Below are positions 56,309 to 64,000 of a DNA stretch of 64,000 nt, in pieces. The DNA is from Zea mays (taxonomy: Eukaryota; Streptophyta; Magnoliopsida; Poales; Poaceae): positions 213,708,081 through 213,772,080 of the forward strand of contig NC_050100.1 in the NCBI RefSeq assembly GCF_902167145.1, given 5' to 3'. The stretch's first letter is position 1, and every line of letters starts with the position of its first letter. Made by a program: the position numbers and the translations under genes. The notes under the pieces were generated by a model that had not been told where the DNA came from, searched no databases, and saw only the letters and a list, made by a program, of their open reading frames with translations.

Positions 56309-59300
56309 ATGGGGGGCAAGTACCGCGCGGCGAGGACGAAGAGGTGGTGGAGGGGGCTGGCAGCGGCCGGGTGGGTGCTAACCGCGGTGGTCTGCTCCGC
56401 GGTGATGCACTGGACCCTGCGCCGGGACAGCATGGACCGCGCCGAGGAGCGCCTCGTCAGCATGTGCGAGGAGAGGGCCAGGATGCTGCAGGAGCAGTTC
56501 GGGGTCACCGTCAACCACGTCCACGCCATCGCCATTCTCATCTCCACCTTCAACTTCGAGAAGTCCCCTCCAGCCATCGACCAGGTTCGTAACCATTCGC
56601 CCCCACCCTCTTCTCCGCCATTGCTCTTGTATGTTGCAATGCCGCGGCATCAATTGACAGTTGGTTCAGCAATGGCGGACGGACCCCCGAGATCCTGCAC
56701 GTTGTTCTCCCGGTTGTCTCTGTCTTTTCTTTAAGGAGCAAACAAAAAAAAAGGAAAAGAGGAGAGAGAGATGAAGATGCGTTCTGGTTTGTTGAAGCTC
56801 ACAGTCGTTGCGGCGCTAGTCGTCTAGCTGGACATGATTGCTGTGGTTGGCTGGGAGCCTGGGACAGGTGCTGTCCATTGTCTTGTGGAAAGAAAAAAAT
56901 GCCCATTCCTGCGGTGGGGAAGGCGGGGATTTTTTAGGGTTTAAAGACGTCACGGAACTGAACTACTGGGTTGGTGCCACATTGTTTGTTCATAGAGTGG
57001 TTAGTGTGTTCGTTGCAAACACCATCTGGAGGTCACTTTGACAACCATTGGGGGCGCTCTTTTGGCAACCTTTTGATCCCTTAGTTTATTCTTAGAAAGG
57101 TCACTGTCGCAGAGATTAATAATGTTGCAAGCTGCTCTCTGCCTTTCTTTTTTCTTTAGCTTAGATTATTAATCGTCGAAGCCGTCCTTTACTGCATTTA
57201 CAGTTCGTTTCTCTTCCCCTTTTTGTTGATTTACCAATAGTTTAGTTTAGGCTCACAGTGCCGAAGGCCCATGGTATTTGAAGACATGTTCATTTTTTTT
57301 GCATACTAAAGTGATGATACAATGACCAATCAGGTTCATTGCATCATTACTTTTGGTAAATCAACAAAATTTCTTCTGCTGGTTCTTGCAATTTATAGTA
57401 CATTGCTGCTCACTGTTTTTTTTATTCTGGATTAATAAACATTGTCCACTACAGGACACCTTTGCAAAATACACGGCAAGGACATCATTTGAGCGACCAC
57501 TGCTCAATGGGGTGGCATTCGCACAGCGTGTATTCCATCATGAGAGGGAAATGTTTGAAAGCCAGCAGGGATGGGTTATGAATACGATGCAGCGGGAGCC
57601 TGCACCTCCGCAGGTTGAATACGCCCCAGTGATTTTCTCTCAGGATACGGTTTCCTACCTTGCACGCATTGACATGATGTCTGGGGAGGTACAGTTACTT
57701 CTGTTTGATTGTTCTTTGTATCCATTGGGGGGGTGTTTCTCGCGCTTTGATGCCTCTTTAGTGAAATCTATCTATTTATTTCCAATATAGGAGGACCGAG
57801 AAAACATTTTCCGGGCCAGGACTACTGGCAAAGCTGTGTTAACAAACCCATTCCGGTTGCTTGGATCAAACCACTTGGGAGTAGTTCTCACGTTTGCTGT
57901 GTACCGCCCTGATCTCCCTGCTGATGCATCAGTTGAGCAACGTGTGGAAGCAACTATTGGGTGAGATGTTCTAACTCACTTCCTTCGTTGTTTTATTTTT
58001 TGGACCAAATATTTATAGTATTCTCACCTTTAAGACTTGTGTGTAGCATCCATACTTCAGTAAAATGTGGATATGAACAAAATTACACGCATGATTATTT
58101 GACCATGTAATATCTTGTCATCATGTATGATACCACATTTGTGGTTCACTATGATGACCTCGACATGTTTAGTAACAGGTGATTATAGGAACGACATGTT
58201 TCTTTTTAACAAAAGGCATAATGTGTTAATGATATAGACATTTAGTAATGGCAAATACTGCGGTGCAATTAACGTTCCCGTGCAATTGCCATGCAATCAA
58301 ACTACCAAGGGTCATGAAAAACTCTCGAAAATTTTATAGATGCACTTCATTATTTCCTCTACCAATATATCAAATCTTGAGTTCTAATTCATACTATGTT
58401 AAGAAATATAAAAAATAGAAAATTATGCACTATGCTTATCTAATTCTAAAGAGAATAATTTGTTGTGTGTTGTACAAAAGTATGCATCTGTTGACTATTG
58501 TGGTAAAATCTAATCAAGTTCCCTACTAATAGATATCTTGGTGGAGCCTTTGATGTGGAGTCACTTGTGGAGAATTTGTTGAGCAAACTTGCTGGCAATC
58601 AGGATATTGTGGTAAATGTCTATGATGTCACAAATGCTTCAGATGCTATGGTTTTGTATGGACCTTCAAGTTTGGACGAGCAAGTGCCTTTCTTGCATGT
58701 TAGCATGTTGGATTTTGGAGATCCATTTAGGAAGCATGAAATGAGATGCAGGTTGGTAGTCCTTACCGGTAAATCTTAGCTGTGTTGTCTGCTTTTATTT
58801 TGCACTAACGCTGTCAACCATGCAGGTATAGACAAAAACTTCCTATGCCGTGGTCTGCCATCACCAATCCTTTGGGCACATTTGTCATATGGATGCTTCT
58901 AGGGTATAGCATTGCTGCTGCATATTCTCGATATGACAAAGTTACTGAAGATTGCAGAAAGATGGAAGAGCTAAAAACACAGGCAGAAGCTGCTGATGTT
59001 GCAAAATCTCAGGTTTGGCCTATACTTTAGCGCTCTCTTTTGCTAGGCATTCTAGCATATGCAATCATGTATGACTTATCTATGTTTGTCTCAGGCCTTG
59101 TTCTGTTGTATATGGAATTAGGGGTCGAAGGTGATTGAGGGGGATTAAATCTTTTCTATTTAATTTTGACTAGCAAGGGATTCAATTCCCTTCAATCCCC
59201 TTTAATCCATCCCTAACCAAACAAGCCCTTAGAGAGTTTATATCATTCCCTGTTTAGGTGATTGGCTGGTTGCCTTATGTGCCTGATCTCTCGCACCACC

Positions 59301-62300
59301 TCCCTAATCTGATTTCTATAAATCAGGTAGAGGAAGATCACTGGTAAAGATCTATATATTATGCTCCTAGTATTCAGTTGACTGCAAACAATATTCACAT
59401 TATGATGGTATCAATAGACCATCGTGATCATGTGACAATTCGCTTTCGCCAAGCCTCAGCTGCCTGCATCGCCTTCCTAGCGCCGTGTCATCACCATGCC
59501 ACATGCCATTAAACCTTGCCGTTGCCGCTGATGCCCCGCAACGTGCAGAGGACGAGGACGCACAATAGAAGACCTGCTAGGACTTGGTTGGTGTAGCCGA
59601 TGAGGTTGCCAAGGCCACCGTCGCTGCTAAGGATCTTGTACGTGCCGCCTAGGATGTTGTTGCAAAGGAACAACATACCACTGTTCTCGCAAAGGAACAA
59701 CATACACTGCCGCCTAGGACCCTTCACCATTGATAATAATTGTTCTATTGAATTTGACTTGTTTGGCCTCTCTGAAGGATCTCAATCCTAGGGGTGATCG
59801 CCAGCTGCAATAGTTTTAGACCCCTTTGGCCTCTACACTCACCGTCCTGTCCCATGGAGTCATGCGCCCTTGTTGCAACAGCTGCCTTCACCACTTGGCA
59901 TCATTGTTTCGGGCATCCTAGGCAGTCCAAACTTGTTAGTACCTCCACCATCAATTGGAAAAAATACTAGTGATTCTCTTTGTCACATGTGCCAAGTTGG
60001 GCGTCATATTAGATTACCTTTCGGAACCTCCTCTCCTTGCTAACTCTTAAGAATTTTGATTTGATTCATTGTGATGTGTGGACCTCCCCTATTACTAGTG
60101 TCTAGTTACAAATATTATCTTGTTACTCTTGATTGCTTGCACTTCCTTTTGACATTTCCGCTTTGAGTCAAATTTGAGACGTTTCCCGCCTTGGCTCACT
60201 TTTTTCTCTTATGGGAAGACATAGTTCGGCTACACCATTCGAAATGTTCAATGTGACAATGGCCGCAAGTTTGATAACTCCTCAACTCACACCTTTCTCA
60301 CCAAAGGTGTCCTGCTCAGGATGTCGTGCTCCTACACACCCTCTCAAAACAGTAAAGTCGACTGTATGATTCGTTCCATTAATAACATCATATGTCCATG
60401 CTCCTTCAAGCCTCCCTTGCCTCGCTATACTAGGTGAAGGTCTTCACACTGCTACATACCTTGTCAATCGACTAGCCACCAAAACACTGACATTTGGCAC
60501 CCCCACTTTGCCCTGTTTGGTTCACGTACCTCCTACGACCACCTCAGTGTGTTTGGTTGTGCATGCTACCAAAACATGTTCGCCGTCGTGCCTCACAAGT
60601 CACAAGCTTGCTTCCCGGTTGAGTCAACAGAATCATGCGGGAAGCAAGCTTGTGACGTGTGAGGCACTCTGCAGGCAACGATGACTTGCTCTCGAACAAC
60701 ACATGGGATCTTGTCCCATGTCCTTTCGGTGCCAACATCGTCTCTGACAAGTCATTTTTCTGCTACAAGTTCCACGCCGAAGGTTCCCTTGATAAATATG
60801 AATCTTGTTGGGTCCTCTATGGCTTCACACAGCCCCCTAGTATGGATTATGACGAGACTTTTAGTTTAGCGGTCTAGCCTACGATTGTTCATACTATTTT
60901 GTATTTTTGTTCATTACACTCTCTTAGTAATGGCTAGTTCATCAGCTCGATGTCAAGAATGCCTTCTTGCATGACATGCTTTGTCGTTTGTCATCTCAAC
61001 AAGTCCATATATATGGTCCGAAGCAGGTGCCTCGCGCTTGGTGTAGTCGCTTTGCTGCATGCTTGCTCACTTTGGAATTCACTAAGGCCAGGTTTGACAC
61101 CTTGTTCATATATCCCCACATAACAGACAGGACACATTTACTGCTATAGGTGGATGATATTGTCCTCACTACTCTAGTTAGGATCTCCTTTGTTGCATCA
61201 TCACTGCACTTTAGGAGGAATTCTCCATAATGATCTTGATGTCATCCATCACTTCCTGGGTGTGGCTGTTCAGCAGCGTTTTGAGTGCCATTTCTTTCAC
61301 AACGACAATACACTTTGGATGTGATTGAGCACGCTGGCATGATCAACTGCAAATCGTGCAGCACACCCTTCGACACTCATGTCAAGGTCTCCTCCATAGT
61401 CGGTGCACCTATCAATGACCCCACTCAGGATCATAGTTTGGTTGGTGCATTGCACACCTTCATCGGCCCGCTATCTCTTATGCGGTCCAGCAGGTGTCTC
61501 CACATTTATGATCTTCATGACATTCACCTCTTTGTTGTTAAACCCATCCTGCGGCTGCAAGGGGTACCTAGTCATGGTCTTCTTTTGTGCTTGTCGACGA
61601 CCTCTGCTCTTCTTGTCTACGTGGATGCTGATTGGGCTGTTTGTGTGGACACTCACAAGTCTACCTCAAGCTACACCATGTTCCTTGGTGATGATCTGGT
61701 TTTCTAGTCCTCCAAGCAGTAGAACAGTGTCCTACTCCACGGCTCTAGTGCCGAGGCTGAGTACCAGACATCACCAATGGCGTGGCCAAGGATTGCTGAC
61801 TTCGACAATTGCTACGAGGACATGCCCCCTAACGAAGATCACCTTGGTCCGTTATGATACTTGTCGACCAACCCTGCTCAGCATCAACGCAAGATCGGTC
61901 TGCACTTCATCTGCAAGCGTGTTGCTATTGGTGATGTTTGTGTTCTCCATGTCCTGAATCCTGATGACATACCAATTTTCTGACATCTTCACCAAGGGGC
62001 TTCTACTTATGTCCTATAGATGTTCTGACTATGGGGTGTGTGTGTGTGTGTGTTAGAGAGTTTATCTCCTTCCCTCTTTAGGTGATTGGCTGGTTACCTT
62101 AGGCGCCCCTTCTCTGTTTAGGTGTTTGGCTGGTAGTCTTATTTCCTTGTTCAGTTGATTGTCTGGTTGTTTTATGTGCCTGATCTCCTGGATCACCTCC
62201 CTGATCTTGTTTCTATAAATCAGGTAGAGGAAGATCATTGGTAGAGGTCTATATATTGTACTTCTGATATTCAGTTGAATGCAAGCAATATTCACACTCT

Positions 62301-63820
62301 ACATCTCTCTTGCAGTTCCTGGCAACTGTGTCACATGAGATCAGAACACCTATGAATGGCGTCCTTGGTACTTATGCATTTATTTTGATTCTACTTAATC
62401 TTCAGTTCCATGGGCCTGGCAATCTAAAATTTCTGCCTTCTGGTGTAGGAATGCTGGATATGCTTTTAGGAACAGATCTAACTATGACACAGAAGGATTA
62501 TGCTCAAACTGCTCAAATGTGTGGCAGAGCATTGATTACACTGATAAATGATGTCCTTGATCGAGCAAAGATCGAGGCTGGAAAGTTAGAGCTTGAAGCG
62601 GTGCCTTTTGACCTGCGTTCTCTCATGGATGATGTTGTTTCCTTGTTTTCTTCAAAGTCACGGGAGAAGTGCATTGAGGTATGCTACTGCTAATGCTTAA
62701 AGTAGGAAATGATGTTTCCTGGGCCGTCACTTGAATGGATGTTGATTGCTTTTAGTTCTAGTTTTTGGCTGATCAACTGACAAATAATGCAGTTCTGCAT
62801 GAATCAATCTGTCACTATACTTCTATACTTCTCTATGGCAGATACTTTCCCTGATTTTTTTCCTTCTTGCTGCAGCTTGCAGTATTTGTATGTGACAATG
62901 TTCCAAAGGTTGTTATTGGAGATCCTTGGAGGTTTCGACAGATATTGACAAATTTGGTCGGGAATGCAGTCAAAGTAAGCAGCCAATTTTGGTATTTGGT
63001 ATCCTCACACTACAACTTCAAATGATGTTGGTTAGAAGTATTTGATAAGTCTGTCATCAAATACATGCACAAAAATGCACTGATATATCTATTGTCTGTT
63101 CCAGTTCACAGAACGAGGTCATGTATTTGTGCGGGTCTGTTTGGCTGAAAACTCAAATGTGGAAGCCAATCAGGTCCTACATGGAGCCATGAATGGCAAA
63201 GGTGGTAGAGTTGAGTCAACAACTAATGGTGCCTTCAATACTTTGAGTGGGTTTGAAGCAGCAGACAGACGAAATAGTTGGCAATATTTTAAACTGCTCC
63301 TCTCCGATAAGGAGTCACTTTTGGATGATCTTGAGGGCGAAAATTCTAATCAAAGTGATTCAAATCATGTCACACTAGCAATAAGTATTGAGGACACAGG
63401 TGTCGGGATACCACTGCAAGCACAAGATCGTGTTTTTACACCGTTTATGCAGGCTGACAGTTCAACTTCAAGGAATTATGGCGGTACTGGCATCGGTTTA
63501 AGCATCAGCAAGTGTCTAGCTGAACTTATGGGTGGGCAGATAAGTTTCACTAGCCATCCTTCTGTTGGAAGCACGTTCACTTTCTCAGCCACACTGAAGC
63601 ACTCATACAAAGATATTTCGGTCGATTCAAGTAGGAGCTTGACAGAGGCACTACCAACTGCTTTTAAGGGAATGAAGGCCATCTTGGTAGATGGGAGACC
63701 TGTACGTAGTGCTGTTACAAGATATCACCTCAAGAGGTTGGGAATACTTCTTCAAGTTGTGAACAATATGAATGCAGTAGTAAAAGCTTTCCCAGGACAA
63801 AATGGAGCAACCGGTTCTAG
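56309..63820 (+). CDS. HK1: Cytokinin receptor histidine kinase (AHK4/CRE1 type), exons 1-9, 3' end outside window
   Basis: Spliced from nine exons: 56309-56584, 57455-57688, 57791-57960, 58533-58751, 58826-59012, 62316-62367, 62449-62678, 62876-62974 and 63105-63820. All have GT/AG borders and consistent phase. They give about 727 residues. A transmembrane helix near 16-36 is followed by the CHASE cytokinin-binding domain. A second membrane helix lies at about 305-325, then the kinase: H-box [10 protein letters not shown] with phospho-acceptor His369, N-box NLVGNAVK, G1 IEDTGVGIP and G2 [11 protein letters not shown]. The receiver domain must follow beyond the window. Thr188 aligns with the residue changed in Arabidopsis wol. 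Pro190 and Leu238 match, from memory, the residues altered in maize Hsf1 (ZmHK1) mutants, hence the symbol. It acts in the ER or plasma membrane, passing phosphate to HP proteins. Confidence 0.93.
59094..59228. mobile_element. Short MITE in HK1 intron 5
   Basis: The ends GGCCTTGTTCTG and, inverted, GGGCTTGTTTGG have flanks TCA (59091-59093) and TTA (59229-59231), an imperfect 3-bp duplication. 135 bp, same type as 8829 and 10585. It abuts the left end of the intronic copia element. Confidence 0.7.
59229..62296 (+). mobile_element. Decayed Ty1/copia element in HK1 intron 5, same strand as the gene
   Basis: Two related direct repeats act as LTRs: 59229-59399 (left, shorter) and 62051-62296 (TGTTAGAGAG to ATTCACA). 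They share TTTAGGTGATTGGCTGGTT and TTTCTATAAATCAGGTAGAG. TGGTATCA at 59406 is a degenerate primer-binding site. Between them, frameshifted fragments read integrase-like sequence (about 59985-60400) and RT ([10 protein letters not shown] near 60690, MDYDETFS near 60842, [12 protein letters not shown] near 61140). RNase H follows (VDADWAVC near 61618, SSAEAEYQ near 61745). Numerous stops make it inactive. The right LTR has about 75 bp extra, containing repeated GTTTAGGTG and TGGCTGGT units. Confidence 0.88.
62035..62052. repeat. (GT)n microsatellite before the right intronic LTR
   Basis: A short GT dinucleotide run directly precedes TTAGAGAG of the 3' LTR, where a polypurine tract would normally be; the tract itself is not recognisable. 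Confidence 0.8.
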
Positions 63821-64000
63821 GTGAGTGTTCTTAAGTTAGTTTATTAAATGCTGTTCATACAATTGGCTGAGCAAGGCTTCACATTCCAGTACTTTCCCTC
63901 ACGTGGAGGCTGCCTCAACTTCAACCCTTATATGTGGAATGGGAGTAGGGAACATTTCTTTTATTAAATTGTGTGACAAAAGATTCAAACTCAGACCTGG
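63821..64000 (+). other. Start of HK1 intron 9
   Basis: GTGAGTGTTC after AACCGGTTCTAG fits a splice donor in the phase left by exon 9 (two bases of a codon). The remaining bases show no frame continuing the kinase, so the next exon lies beyond the window. Confidence 0.7.

Overview
The window looks like grass genomic DNA, most likely maize (Zea mays). It has dense nested transposable elements, two Sirevirus-type Ty1/copia retrotransposons (one with palindromic CACCGGACAGTCCGGTG repeats in its LTRs), many small TTA/TAA-flanked MITEs and hAT relatives, and three kinds of host gene. The strongest link to maize is the gene at the right edge. It encodes a CHASE-domain histidine kinase of the AHK4/CRE1 type, and its residues Pro190 and Leu238 fall at the positions I remember as altered in maize Hsf1 (ZmHK1) mutants.

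Layout. 1-5689: 3' half of a Sirevirus (end of pol, a U3-like promoter module, an env-like ORF, polypurine tracts, 3' LTR). 5690-14700: gene-poor DNA with several MITEs, degenerate tandem repeats, a long AT microsatellite and a decayed copia pol. 14700-20800: a cluster of three related small secreted-peptide genes, two intact and one broken, interspersed with hAT insertions, an LTR-like remnant and a local duplication. 21000-24800: MITEs and short repeats. 24800-28260: sequence like a long chromovirus-type LTR. 28270-39910: a complete hAT transposon with an 8-bp target duplication. Its transposase carries two in-frame TAG codons and is interrupted by a 7.9-kb minus-strand Sirevirus that encodes only Gag. 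39968-46500: MITEs, a degenerate element with subterminal repeats, and a 0.6-kb foldback. 46552-47985 (minus): an intact intronless U-box/ARM E3 ubiquitin ligase. 48300-56300: intergenic DNA with an LTR-like remnant and two more hAT MITEs. 56309-63820: first nine exons of HK1, cut off by the window edge. Its large fifth intron holds a decayed copia element whose 3' LTR ends 19 bp before exon 6.

The host genes do not form an operon-like unit. The functional themes are cytokinin perception (HK1), ubiquitin ligation (PUB) and possible peptide signalling (three-copy cluster). Everything else is the record of transposition, much of which can be ordered by nesting and by target-site duplications read directly from the sequence.
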